DNA from: Caenorhabditis elegans
Taxonomy: Eukaryota > Nematoda > Chromadorea > Rhabditida > Rhabditidae
Assembly (NCBI RefSeq): GCF_000002985.6
Contig: NC_003280.10
Coordinates: 4,646,501 to 4,710,500, forward strand
Length of the DNA: 64,000 nt
Direction of reading: 5' to 3'
Part shown: piece after piece, positions 1 to 12,784 of the stretch
Position numbering within the stretch: position 1 is the stretch's first letter
How the letters are laid out: every line of letters starts with the position of its first letter
Made by a program: the position numbers and the translations under genes
Notes under the pieces: model-generated
Database searches by the model: none
What the model saw: only the letters and a program-made list of their open reading frames with translations
What the model was told of the DNA's origin: nothing

Positions 1-2677
1 GGAACAAAGCATCATGATTATTTAAATAAGTGACGAGAATATTCCTGAAGAATCGGCTTAATGAGCAGCAGAAAAAACTTTTGAAAATAGTTTTTTATAA
101 ACTAGAACGATTTTTTTTTCAGAATTGCAAATGTAAAATTCCAGAATTTTAATACCGTTTCTAGACTCTCTTTGGCCCAGACACCAGACATATTTTGTAG
201 AACTTCAAACGTAAGTTTGCATAATTTCAGAAGCTTCAAGATTGTCAAGACAAGTGACCAATTTTGACATTGGTTTCTGTAAGTAAGTGAGTTCTGAAAA
301 TTATCCCAATTCGTATAACCCATCAAGTCCCTTTCTAGATTCCCGAGGAAAGTCGATTCAGTTTTTATAAAATGCATGATCCTATTAAATGAAATTTTGA
401 TATTCAACCAACAAAGAATGTTTTTGACATTGAGAGTTTACTGTAATCTTCGACTTTTTCCACAAGGGAAATTTATAATCGCATGTTCAAATTAAATACA
501 ATTTTTTGAAAATACCTTGCCCACTCTTTCAGCACTGTAAATTCAGAACTTTTTAATTGTATTTATGCATTGTTCTTGTTTTCAAATTGGAAAACGTTTT
601 TAGGTAGACGGGTAGGCACGCATTTTTGCATACATTTAGGTGTTTCAAAAATGGTCGACGTTATATAAAAAAAAATTCTACCTGTAAACTCATCACAGTA
701 TGCTATCCAAATAGCATGGGCATCATATCTAGCGTTTTCAAATTCAATTCACCTCTCAAATTTAAAAATAAAATAATTTAATAGATCCCTTTTAACCAAA
801 CAATCACAAAACTACCATTAGACACAATGTCAAAGTATGTTATGTGTCACTGAATAGAAATAATAATTGGCCTAGTTACTGATCCTCATTTCACTGTCAA
901 AAGTGTGCCCCATTTTCATTCGCTCCTCATCTTGTCCCCGTCCCGAAAAACGAACCTAGTCGTTTATTTAACCTTCGTCCTCGGAGGAAAAAAGTCTTTC
1001 ACAAGCGAAAACCGCAATCTTTTCTTCAGTTTTATTCTATAGAAATTCGACCGGAGAGAGAAAATGGGGTAGAAAAACGAATGGGCGGTCAGTTCAAGAT
1101 CAGTGGACACGCCCTTTTTCTGTGGTATGTTGTTTTGTTACTGGGAAGTCGGTGAAGCCATAACTTTTAGCTAGTCTCTTTTTTGTCGATATTTTATCAG
1201 TATACCAGAATAGCTGAATGTAGGAACAGATGTAGGTATAGACTTAGGTATAGGTATAGGTATAGGTATAGGCATAGGTATAGGTATAGGCAAAGCTCTG
1301 ATCGGCACATAATTCTGCTCCATACCTACCGTGTAGCCATAAGGCAGGCGTAGGCATTCTGAACGCAGAATTTTTTTTTTCAAATATAAATAAAAAATAT
1401 TTCCTTTCCAATTATGACAAACATCTCTTTTTTTCGTTATTCAAGTTCTCTCAATTTGAGCACTTTTTCGAGAGCTTTTCCGCTTTTCACCGCAAAACAA
1501 GTGAGTGGTGGTCAGTTTTGAGTCCCAGTCTGAGAGCATTTAATGTTTGCATTCGGTTTTTGCTCCGCTTGTTGAACTTTTAAATTCCGTCAATTACACA
1601 AACTTCCTAAATTTGTTATAAAAATTTAAATAATTAGCATAGCATAGGCACCGATCCATCTTCAGAATGAGCAAAAGTTCGTTCTGTCGTGAGAGACTGG
1701 TGTTGTTTTGTATGCAAACACAAGCACTTTTGTAGGGGGATAAAAAGAAGGGAATCCCAATTGTCAATAAAACTCATCAAACACACGTTTTTCTTCTGCT
1801 CTTGCGATTTAGAAAAACTACTTCATTACTTTAAAGGTACAAAATATATTAACATTTCCAGTTCTAAGAAACTTTAGTTACTTGAATTACTCGGAAGTTG
1901 TTCAACATTTGGATAACTTTTCAATATATGAATTCATACGCCTGAATGTAAAATATAGTTTTTTTTCGGAAAAGTGTGACGTCACACGCAGTCGTGAATT
2001 TTTGCAGCCACGGTCCACATACTACCGCAGGAAAAATAATTTTTGACCAACATGAAAAATGGTAAATTTCCCTTCAATTTATCGAATAATCAAGCGCCCC
2101 CTGAGAGACTGAATCTTTTAAGATTAGCCAGGACAATACATATGTAGACACCAGTATGTTTTATGACATGCTAAATATGATTATATTAGTTTTTATTATT
2201 AAAATCTTTTGAATATTAAACTTTAAAATAATTTTTTTTTTAATGGGGCTTAGAAAAAACTCATAACATGTTTCTCTACAACTATGTAAATTTTTAAAAC
2301 AATGTTTTAATTCATAAAAATTGTAAAATCTTATCTCGTAATCATTAAAAAACTTGACTAATAGCACCGATTTCATCCCCTGTCTCCCCCTCATTCAATC
2401 CGTCAAAACAGCAATCAAAAACTGGTAGTACTTGATTGAGGGATACGTGGTGCGGGTGGTTGTGGTCAAGTGCATTTTCGCACCTGTTCCCGTTTCTCCC
2501 ACTATTTACTGTCCTCCTGTGACTCCTCCCATCCCGTCCGCTTCGTCCCCAAGCCGAATCGGGGGGAGGGTAGGAAAACAAATATTTTTGTTCTTTCTTC
2601 GCTCAGAACCAGCAACTCGCCTTCGTCGTCCCCCGACAGAACTGGAGACACAGAGCGCCAGTTGACCAGGACAAGAA
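1..2677. other. Intergenic region upstream of the channel gene
   Basis: No coding region is supported. The open frames here are short, AT-rich, and have no recognisable domain or splice pattern. The stretch holds a hexamer repeat near 1232-1290 and one dispersed TAGGTAG/TAGGCA-type motif near 600-620. A pyrimidine- and C-rich block at about 2380-2640 lies directly in front of the channel start codon and could be its promoter and 5' leader. That role is inferred from position only. Confidence 0.5.
1232..1290. repeat. TAGGTA hexamer microsatellite
   Basis: About nine imperfect copies of the hexamer TATAGG lie head to tail, interrupted by GACTTAGG and GGCATAGG variants. The unit is close to, but not the same as, the nematode telomere unit TTAGGC, so I do not call it an interstitial telomere. 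Confidence 0.8.
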
Positions 2678-5600
2678 ATGGTAGAAGCTCGATGGATTTC
2701 ACTTCTACTTTCACTGGTCACACTTTCAGTTGCCGCTTATGATATCGATTGCAAATGGAAAAGCAATATTACAGGTTGGTGCTCAAACAATTATGTTACA
2801 TAAATGGTTCTCGACACGACAATTTCTGTTAGATGCGAAAACAAGTGCGCCAAAATTTGTTCTTTCGTGTTTCTGAAATTACAGTACTCCCTCGATTTTA
2901 GTGCTCACTTTGTAAGTTAAAAAAAACAATATTACAAGAATTGAATTTTTGAAAAAAAAAAGTTTTTAAACGGCAACTGCAGATACGGGATTCAGGCGTA
3001 CATACCTTCCTACCGACTTTTTTTTTTATTTTTAACGAGACGCAGGTCTCTTTGAAGGCAGACATCTTTGTGCCTACGCAGAATCTTTGTTAAGAAAACG
3101 AATCAGAAATTGTTAGGGAATTTTTCTTTCACCACTTAATTTGAATATCTGGGTCAGGTGGGTACTTAACCTCCAAATCGATTATTGCTAATCCTATAGA
3201 CTTTTGATCATTTACTTTTTTTGAGTTTTACTTGTAAAATTTATATATTAATTGTTCGTGTTCTAGCTATTTTTATATCCACTTCTTTTGAACAAAAGTT
3301 CTAGATATTTTTGCTCGTCCAGAAATGTAGGTCCTAAAGACGCGACCCACAATCACATATTCCGGTAACCGTTTCTCAAAGTATTCTTCCACCTCCCCCC
3401 TCCGCTCTAAAGTCCTAAATCCTATTCAATATCCATAATTGGGCATAATCTGTCGTCCGTGTCCTTATTTATAGGGTAACGAGGTTACCATCCGAAATGT
3501 AACACTTTGACCCCCTTTTACAACAAAAAGGGGGGATTCGATTCTTTCTCCTCTCAATATAAGGGCGATTGCAATTGAACCGCAAAACAAACATTATCAG
3601 GAGGCAGAAGCCGAGAGAGGAAATTGAGATGTGGGAGTTGACAGAGGGTTCATTTGTTGAACACCTGTTCCGTCAGACTATTTATTTGACCTTCACGAAA
3701 CGGAGAAGAAATAAATACTACGCACTTTGAAACGATAATTGACCATTAACACTTTTTTTTAGAAAAAAAAACACTAAAAATTAGCACTGGTCGGGTATTC
3801 AAGGCAGGAAAACATCTGCATCAGAGGAGGTTAAATTAGAGTTTTTGTAGATTGCCTACCTACCTACCTCGTTGCTGACTGTACCTAAGTGCGTTGAGTT
3901 TTTATTTCATAGTTAAAGTTAATAGTTAATAGTTATAGTTAATAGTTAAAGTACATTCGTTAATGCTAAAATGCCAAAATAGTATAGTAAATCAGAGTAA
4001 AAAAATTATTTCTACAAATTTTGTACAATGATTGCGTTTCAATTATTGGTATTCAAACATTCTATGTATTAGTTCAAATTTGCAGAAATGCTCGGAATTG
4101 CGCAAAAACCCCACATTTTTTGTACTATAATCAGACGTGAAACCTGCCTGACCTGTAATTTAACTGTAAAAAACCCTAAAATTTAATATAATTTGATGTA
4201 CCGGGATTTCAACTTGCCAGCAGAACAACTTCATTCACTATTCTATGTATATTTCCAATTTTCAGACATTGAAGACGTCGCGCATCACAAGTATCAAGTT
4301 CTTGAAGAATGTCTGTTCTACAAGCTAACCAGCGATGCGGATCGTATGCAAGGTACTTTTTTTGAAAGAAGGATTATACGACTTTAGTCGTTCAGAAGAA
4401 GATCTGAATGTTATACGGGAAAAGTAAAACAGACTGGTTTTAAATGGAAGGAGTAAATGTAGTTTGAAAATTGATTTTATAAAGAGTTGGAAATTAAAAT
4501 TTGAAATAAGTATAACAGAAAAATTGAACAAACAGTTTTACAGACAAGAGCAATGCTCTGATGATGCTTCCACCCACCGTTGCAGCCGGTGAGACTCTTG
4601 AAGTTCAAGTACTTGATGGATCCATCACGGAGATGTGGATGAATGAGGTGTTCAAGGAGATGAATATCAATGGATTCTTGAAACTGGTGAGCTTAAAGAT
4701 TTTTTAAAATTATCATTTACTATATATAAAGCGCTTATTCCGTTTGTCCATAGTTTTTAGTCTTTGTAGTCTTTGTAGTCTGCAAAGTTTTAGCTTCTGG
4801 AGGGATAGTGAGTTGGGTTAGTGTAGGGATATAGTCGGGGTACTGTAGTGGTACAATAGTGGTACGGTAGGAGTACTGTAGGATTACGGTAGTTTCAGAA
4901 AAAATAGTTTTCAGCTCTAGAAGTCGGGGGCCGCGCCGGAGGTGCGGTTTACGGCTGGTTACAACATAAAATATTTAAATTTTTTCAGTCGTGGAAAGAC
5001 CGTCGCCTTCGTTGGAATCCAGAAGAATGGAAGACCGAGGTGCTTCGATTGAAATCCATGGGAAGATTGTGGTCACCAGATATCAACTCGGATAAGTAAG
5101 TCCCTAATGTGAGTAAAATGAGTATATATTTTGTGTTTTAGGCTCCAAACAGGATCCCAGTCCACAGATTTTGTCAACTACCATGATATTCAATCAAACT
5201 ACAATGGAAATGTGACGGCAAGGCTTGAGTTCAGAATGAAGGCTCAATGTCAGATTGATTATACTGAATATCCAAATGTAAGTCTTATTTTGGAACATTT
5301 CGCCTAAAAATTTTGTTAACTTATTGAAAAAAAATGAGCAGCTTTTGAAAGTTTCTAAAATTTTTTCAAAATTTTTTAACTGAAAAAAAAAGTTCCAGGA
5401 CCGTAAACATTGCTGTTTCAACTTGCAATCAAACCTCTATAAAAGATATGTAAGATTCATAATGGAACACGAAGGAGCACATGAGATGTTGAATACGAAG
5501 AATACTAAAACTAATTGGCATATTGATCCAATGTACACTTGGATTTCAAAAATGAATCAGGAAAATGACAATAGGTAATTTTGCATTTTAATTTAAAGAA

Positions 5601-6666
5601 ATTTTTAAAAAAATCTATTAAAAATGTATTGAATTCTTTCAGAGCCGAACGTCTCGAAGTGTGTGTTGGAGTAGTCCGCAAGTCATCAACCCTTGCCGTT
5701 GAACTCACTCTCCCGGTTCTCATTTCTGCATTGATTCTTTTGTTGGCTCCATTCTTTGGAAAGTTCAACCAGCAAATTTATGTGAAAATGTTCGCTCTTT
5801 TGCTTCAATTCCTGAGCTTCCAATTCTTGGCAGAGAAGACTCCACAACTTGGATTTGGAGACAATATTCCGAAGATTTGTGAGTTTTATTACTTAAAAAA
5901 ATTAAAATATTTAATTTTAAAAATTTATGTAAATATAATAAAAACATTTAAAATTACAGACGTCTTCTACGCGTTCACAATCGGAATGACTGTTCTCAGT
6001 CTTATTGCAACTGTAATGATCTCTGCAATGAGTCGAGTAAAGAGAAAGGTTCCACCAGCACACAGATATACCCTTCTTGCTTCACTTCTTAATGCCAATT
6101 TGTGTTGTGGTTCTGAAGAGGAACCAACTACTGATGGGACTTCTTCAAAGGTGAGATAAAAGGTTTTATTGGAAATTAATCTGGGGAACTTCTAGAACAA
6201 GTGAAAATTAACGGCGGAATTAACAAAGCTTAATATATGTATTTTTTTTAAATAATTTAAAAAATTGGCAGTTTCCAAAATATTAAAATTTCCAAAAAAG
6301 GTTAATTCTAGCTAACTTATTGTTAAAATCAAATGTAAAAAAAATTGAGAATTTTGAGCAAATTTTATTACTCTAAAACTATAATTAAATTTTTTTGATA
6401 GATACCTTTGGTAGGATATGTATATGGAAATACCAAAACCCCATAATTTTAAACATTGCTAACAAAGTTATTTAAATTTATTATTCTTTTCACACCCACT
6501 CAACTCAAGCAGACAATGCTTTCACTCCCAATTCGAATTAAAAATCTTAAAGATGTCTCAGGACGCAACATCGGATTGGCTTCAAGTTCATTCGGCTCTC
6601 AACAATCTCTCATCAATTCTTCTCATTTTCATCTACATCATTGGTGCTATTGTCATTGCTTTCTAG
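2678..6666 (+). CDS. Divergent Cys-loop ligand-gated ion channel subunit
   Basis: Nine exons read in one frame to 428 aa: 2678-2774, 4266-4352, 4544-4686, 4989-5095, 5142-5277, 5399-5574, 5643-5878, 5960-6150, 6553-6666. A signal peptide (residues 1-20) leads into an extracellular ligand-binding domain with the typical W-x-D-x-R-L-x-W segment. The Cys-loop is CQIDYTEYPNDRKHC, with exactly 13 residues between the cysteines. M1 is about LAVELTLPVLISALILLLAP, then M2 and M3, a short cytoplasmic loop, and a terminal M4 ending GAIVIAF. No adjacent Cys pair of the nicotinic alpha type is seen, so it is probably a non-alpha or orphan subunit of the worm LGC/ACR class. The last exon start at 6553 was chosen because only that phase gives an M4 helix; its acceptor is not the usual TTTCAG. 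Intron 1 is long (1.5 kb). The exact family symbol is not known to me. Confidence 0.85.
3511..3534. repeat. Perfect 9-bp stem hairpin in intron 1 of the channel gene
   Basis: CCCCCTTTT at 3511-3519 is followed by a 6-nt loop and AAAAGGGGG at 3526-3534. It lies in the more GC-rich middle of the long first intron, beside short blocks that look less random than the rest of the intron. An intronic enhancer or an internal promoter is possible but not shown. Confidence 0.5.
4737..4957 (+). mobile_element. Helitron-like non-autonomous element in intron 3 of the channel gene
   Basis: The 3' end has a GC-rich hairpin (CCGCGCC at 4931-4937, GGTGCGG at 4941-4947, one wobble) followed seven bases later by CTGG and then T. 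That is the terminal layout of Helitrons (hairpin, then CTRR, inserted before T). The left end carries repeated TAGTCTTTG units, which also occur at the left end of the larger element at 37.7 kb. The 5' boundary is approximate. The inside is GTACTGTAG-like low-complexity sequence without coding potential. Confidence 0.55.
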
Positions 6667-6760
6667 ACACACAGAAATCATTAATAATTTATTGGTATTT
6701 TTTCCCGTAAAAACTCAAAGCTTGTAATTGTTGTAAAAAGTCTAAAAACACATAAATGTA

Positions 6761-6766
6761 AATAAA
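6761..6766 (+). terminator. Polyadenylation signal of the channel gene
   Basis: AATAAA lies 95 bp after the stop codon, in an AT-rich 3' region. The convergent fucosyltransferase gene ends at 6888. Confidence 0.6.
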
Positions 6767-6887
6767 TTCGTTTGAAATCATCACATCTATCAAAATTATC
6801 ACATTTCAGTTCCTTAAAACCCGTAAAAACCCCAGTTTCGAATAAATATGAAAATAATTAAATTAATATAAAATAGAATAAAAACAA

Positions 6888-9432
6888 CTACAAATATTTC
6901 GAAGCTATCTGATTATTGCACATTTCGAATGAATGCCACCATGCAACATCCTTGTAAGATTTCGGATTTTTCAAAATGTAGTCTTTGTCCTGAAGTTTGT
7001 TGCAAAGTGTGCACCAGCCGGAGAAGCCACTTCCAATTATTACTCTGAAATTTACTTTTTTCTCACAATCTACATCAAAAGGCTTGTGATAAACTGAGTA
7101 AGCTTTGTGGGCCAATCAGCGAATCGCGAATGGCGTGGTCAACATCGCTGATTGATCAGCCCCCCCCCCCCCCCAGTTGACGGGACGTCAAAATTTGAAT
7201 GAGTGGCTTGAATATTTTCTATATTTTTGGCAAAAATGAATTATTTCAAATAAACTTTTTCATATTTTTGATTGTTTTTTCGAGCTTACTTCCATTCTTT
7301 CCTCCATTGATGGTAACTCAAAAACAGATCCTTCTCCTTATTCACTTTCTTGACATGAGCAAGAAACTCATCTAAAGTTGCGTAGTCATCCACAGCAATG
7401 TACGCAGAGTCCGGGACCTGAGAATATTTAATGTAAGTATTAACTCTGAAAGCTTTATTTAAAAAAAACAACTCACTCCCAAATCCTTATAGTACTTCCT
7501 CGCAAGGACAATTGGAATTGTCATTCGATCGTTTAAAGCTTTCCAGAATTTCTCAGTAACGTAATCCTTACAATTAGAGTTTTCCATAGAAATGTAAAAC
7601 TTGTAAGGTCTGAAAAATAATTAGTGTGGAAGAAAAATTACAAAAAGAAAATTACTTGATCAATTCCAACACGCAAGGCGATTCCTGGTTGTCCACTCCA
7701 GCGCATTGGGAGACTTGTTTTCCACAATTGCCCCAAATATCAATCTGCAATTTTTTGAACTACTGATTTGAAGAAAATAAATGAATAAACCTTAAAAACA
7801 AAACCTACACAATTTAAAAGCCTAATTTTAGCTTATCAACGCAAAAAATTTCAGCGGCAGAACATTAAAACAGTTCCAGCTTTTTAATAAAGTTTATAGA
7901 GGTTTTCAGATCTAGTATCATGGGTAATTCCATTCATCTTGTAGGTATATACAAAATTTTCAGTCGAAAAAATTATCAGACATTTTTTTGTAAGGTGACA
8001 TGCAACACTAATCAAAAACAAATCAAAAGTATTTTTTAAAAACTCACTTCAAATCCATTATCAATAATTTTCTTGATCAAATCGAACCGATGATTTTGAG
8101 TAATACAGTTTGAAGCAAGCCACGTGGCAGTTTTTGTTTTTCCCTCCCAAATTGCATTCAGGTCAACTTCCACTGAAACAATCCAAGTAAAAAATTAGAG
8201 AACAAAACAAAAAACCTGGATTTTTCAGCTTCACAATTGTACCATATGGTGCCCAGACATCGGAATCAGTTCTGTAGGTCATTGTCCAATTGATCATGTC
8301 TTAAAAATTGGAGTTTCTAATAAACTCTATTTTATAGAAAAAATTTACTCACGACTATCCGGACGGAACATGTCATTGGTCGGACTTTCGAGAGACCATA
8401 GCACATATGGAACTCCTGGTTTTCGTTGGGATTTCATCTTTTTGAATTTATCCGTCTGAAATGTTCAGAATCCTTACTCCATAATCAAAATTTTAATCAA
8501 CTCACACTGCCACGATAATCTGCATTATGAAATAGCACAGCATCAGCATTATCGAATTCTGATTCTTCTTGTGTTATTCGACAGTAATTCTGGAAAAAAA
8601 GGTTAGTGAAATTCAAGTGAAATCTGTTAGTACCTGAACATCAGGGCAAGTCGCAAGGAACCTCTCAGTGGTAATTGGGTGTCCGAAGAATTTCGTTGCA
8701 GCGTAGATAACTACATTTTTGGTATGTACAGGAATTAAAGCAGTGGCGGGGTCTGCATTATTGTTGTTAATTGCAATGGAATCTGGAATAATTTTTTAAT
8801 TAACTTATTTATTTTTTAGTTTTGGGTTTTAAAAGTTTTTTTTTCAAAATTAAGTATCGTTATGAATTTTGAAAAATGCGCTAGTTCATTTTTTTTAACT
8901 TTTCATAAATTGGAGCAAATTGAAGCACCGGGCTTATTTTAAAAATGCATTAAATCATTCAAGCTTCATTTTTACAGAACCTTACACCGCACAGGCCAGC
9001 TTCTGCTACACGATCCGGAAAAATAAAAAAATCTACCTCTGATTAATCTTTGATTCTTATTTTACAGAATTTTTTGAAACATCTTAATTTTGTGCACCCG
9101 TTTTCCGAGAAAATGCTCTTTATATAAAATTGGCCAACGTAAATTTTTCAAGAAAAAATTGACAAACAACTTTTCGGCACATTTTTTAGAATTTTATGTT
9201 ATTTTTAAAATTTATTTAGAATCCGAAATAAGCTCATTTTCAGTCAGCTGTAAGGTATAAAATTACATTTTTCCATTTCAGTTTTCCTTATATTTTTAAA
9301 CTAACCTTTATGTTTACTCCTTGTTGGGACCAGTGTATACCATACAAATAATGCAACAGATGCATAAATTCCAAGTGTCACAAATCGGCCTAAATACCTC
9401 CAAGTACACGTGGCACCGCCTATTTGAGACAT
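6888..9432 (-). CDS. fut-5: Alpha-1,3-fucosyltransferase (GT10), Golgi type II membrane protein
   Basis: Ten exons give 392 aa: 9306-9432, 8634-8782, 8506-8589, 8353-8455, 8216-8299, 8048-8172, 7656-7744, 7477-7609, 7290-7417, 6888-7044. The N-terminus is short and cytosolic, followed by one membrane anchor (about residues 15-38) and then the luminal catalytic domain. The stretch NWTMTYRTDSDV..PYG and the GT10 signature (MENSNCKDYVTEKFW, then VP/IPIV) are present. A cysteine-rich tail (WCTLCNKL) follows. The family transfers fucose from GDP-fucose to N-glycans. A close paralogue lies at 19.4-21.1 kb on the same strand. C. elegans fut-5 and fut-6 are the known pair in this region. Which copy carries which symbol is inferred from remembered clone numbering and may be swapped. 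Confidence 0.85.
7160..7174 (+). repeat. C15 homopolymer (G tract on the minus strand)
   Basis: Fifteen consecutive C lie within the last intron of the fucosyltransferase, so the pre-mRNA carries G15. It is one of four such tracts in the window. Confidence 0.9.
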
Positions 9433-12400
9433 TTCTGGAGAAGGTGGTCGTTTGTGAATGTACATTATTTTCATTAGAAACGTGGTAACACGGTGAAACG
9501 TGGAACGTGGTTTTTATTATCAAGATTTAAAAAGTTAAAAGTTCAAATTACTAGAGTAGTAGAATATGAGAATTGGGCAATAATAGTGGGAGGGGAGGAG
9601 TAGTGGAATTTGAAACGAAAAACGGATATGAATTTCAGGGGGACAGGAAGAGAAAAAAGGACAAAAGAAGAGAGGGAGAATTAGAGAAAATATAGATGTA
9701 ACTATGGAGACATGGAGATTCCACAACTTATTGAAAAAAAAGGAACATGGAGAAGGGGAGGGAGAGGTGGAAATTGTGAGAATTTTTTTGTTTTTAGCGC
9801 CTTGTCGGACAACTTATGATGTATTGGAATGGAAAAAAAGAGTCATAGAAGCCAAAGAATTATAAAAAGAGGAAATTAATTATTTTGGTAGTTTTATTAG
9901 TGATAATCTAGAAGAATTTGATTTTTTGAACTTTTCAATGAAACTTTTTCAGATTTTTCAGATTGTATCTTATTTTTTAAGAGTACTTTCCAAATTTAAA
10001 AAAAATTTGGTTGAAATTTTTTTTTAGAATGTTCCTGTTTTAAAAGCGGAGTCATGCTGTGAATTTTATATTTAAAAAATGTTAAACTCTGAAATATTCC
10101 AATAAATGTAATTTTAAGCTCGGACATTTTGAGCCAATTTTCATTTTTCCTTTTAAAAAATTATTTATGGCGGTTTAAAAAATTTCAAGAAAAAATTCTG
10201 ATACATATTAATTTAAATCTCCAATTTTGCAAACCTGTTTTTGCAAATTCATTCAGCTTTTTTCGTTTTTCATCATTTTCGGTTAAAAAAATCACAAAAT
10301 TGGTAACTTTTATTTAATTATTTCTGACAAAAAACGAGCGAATTTGAAGATTTTTTCTACATTGAGCCTTTGGTTTTTTAAGATAATGTTGGGGAATTTA
10401 GAGCAAAATTGTTGATTGCATTTTATAAACGGATTAACAAAAAAAACAAAATTGAGAAAACAAAAATAAAAAATATAATTTTTTCACAATTAAAAAAAAT
10501 TGTTTTCTGTGCTCAATTTGAAACACCTTATCTGTTAAAATTTAGCAATCGATAAGGAAAAGGCGTTTTTCAGCAGAGAAGGAGGGGGCATTTAGCATTC
10601 GAAATATTCATCTATGTTCCATTTATAAAGCTTTAAACAAAAGTTGAACCATGTCGTACGCTTGTAAACTCCGCCAGCCTCTGCGGAACTAAAAAGTACA
10701 AGGATCGATTGATAAATTTCGAGAGTATCTGTTAAAATTTCGTAACTTAAATTTTAATTCATCATGAATTCGTCATTGGTATTTTTCTAAACTATTCACC
10801 TAGATTGACAAGTAACGTTATTGTACATAGAAACAGCCTGAAAAGATTGTGTATTCTGAAATCAAACAAAAACGATTTTTTCCCAATCGGTTTATCATTG
10901 AATTATTTTCATGATTTTGATGGCTGGGAAAGATAACATTGGGATTTTTTGTTTTCAAATATTTAAAGGCACCTAGTATTTTAATTTCAGAGTTAGAAAA
11001 ATGATAAGAAGGCAAATTGGCAAGAAAACATAACAAAAATTCTCATCACGGAAACGCCCTAGGAAAATAATCTTGCAATTATTCTTTATCACTTGACAAA
11101 ACGTCATAAGAACTTATATTTGAATTTTAGAGTGCATACGAAAAAGCAGTAAATATCAGAAATATGAAAAAAGAACTGTGAAAAAATTGTGAATGAGTAA
11201 ACATGACGAACACATTAAACTGAATAGGAACGCAATTGGTGATGAACATTTTTTTGAGGTACTATAAATACTTCCAATGAGAATATATATATATATATAT
11301 ATATAAATGAAAATCAGGAAAGATAGATTTTAAAAAAAATTAATTGCACGTGTTTGATTATGTTTTTGTATATATATGTTCTGATACAAAGATACAAAGA
11401 AGCTGGTGATAGAATGTTGAAAAATATTTGCTTTTTCGGGAAATAGAATGTATTATAGTTGAAGCTATTAGAAAAATGCTCAAAAATTGCTGGCAAGTTT
11501 CGAAGTTTTTACCAGCAATGTCCAGAATGTTTCTACTGAAATAAAAAGTTACGTTCAGATAAAACAAATAGTTTTCTATGAGGATTAAATATTTTTATCG
11601 AATTAAAATTAAGATAAACGTGATCAAGTGATCACAAATCACTTTTAAATTCAAATAAAAAATGTGGGAAAGTCTACTTACGTTCTATCATATAGGAACT
11701 TTGAACTATGTTTTTCTGTGCTCTGACAAACATCAGAAACATTTAAAATTCCATAGTAAAACTTCCCTAAATTAGCACCTTTTTTTCTCAAAACCAAAGA
11801 AAAAACCAGAATCAATCACAATTTGATGTCACATTCGGATGGGATAATCCGAAAAAGATACAAAAAAAGCGAATTTCCATTGTGAAAAGGACACATCCCC
11901 CTCTAAACGTTTCAATATGCGGAGTAGAGAAAAAGAAAAATGAGTATTGGGAAAAAAGAAACAGATGAACAAATATATTTCGATTTGATTCTCTCATCAG
12001 GTTTGGTACGTTTGAAATTGTAATATGCTCCACATTTATTTAATTTCCCGAATGAATTTGTCTGTAAGAGAAGAAATTTTAATTCATGAATAAAGTGAAG
12101 TGTATAATTTTTTTAAAAATTTTATTGGATTTTTAGAAAGTTTAAATTTTCATAAAGCAGATCATAAAGTAGACCAAAGAAAAAAAAAAAAAAAACTTCA
12201 AAACCTTCAACACGAATATTTCGATCCCTTTTAGAGTCATAAAATTTTGGTGAAAGAAAAAAGAACTGAACAATAAAAATGCAGCGCAATGTTTTATGTC
12301 AGTTGCCACATATGAAAACTTATTTGAAATTTTTTTTAACATGCCAGTTTGAAAAAAAAACCACTAAAGTTTATCGAATCATCATGAGACAATTACAATT

Positions 12401-12784
12401 TTTTTTGTTGGATCTATTCATATTCCGACTTTTTCTTTTGTTTAATTAATATTTTTATTGTACATATTATATAACAGTAAAAAAATAAATTAATTGGTTA
12501 GGGATGGATTGTTAAACACCCTGAAATGACCAAATATTATTGTAAAACTTGGAGTTTTTGCTTGCTTTATTTTTTATTTTTAGAAAGTTCACATTTCTTG
12601 TATGTTTAAAAATTTAAAATTTTATCAAAACTTTGACTGGGAGTTTAAAAAAAAACTTGGAGTGTTTTATAATGACAACAAGTATGTATATTAATAATTT
12701 TATATATTCAAACATGCAAAAATAAACAATTTAAAAGTCTAGAAGGAAATGTATGTAAATAACTTAAAGGTAAACTTTAAAAAC
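9433..12784. other. Gene-free AT-rich stretch
   Basis: I see no supported gene in 3.3 kb. There is a purine-rich block at about 9590-9780, an AT dinucleotide run at about 11284-11304, and many A and T runs. The short open frames lack domains and sensible splice partners. The first few hundred bases presumably contain the promoter of the minus-strand fucosyltransferase. Confidence 0.5.

Noticed and set aside
1232-1290. Interstitial telomere
   Set aside because: The unit is TATAGG, not TTAGGC.
6513-6666. Channel last exon starting at the stronger acceptor (6512)
   Set aside because: It reads a frame without a fourth membrane helix. The frame from 6553 gives a textbook M4.
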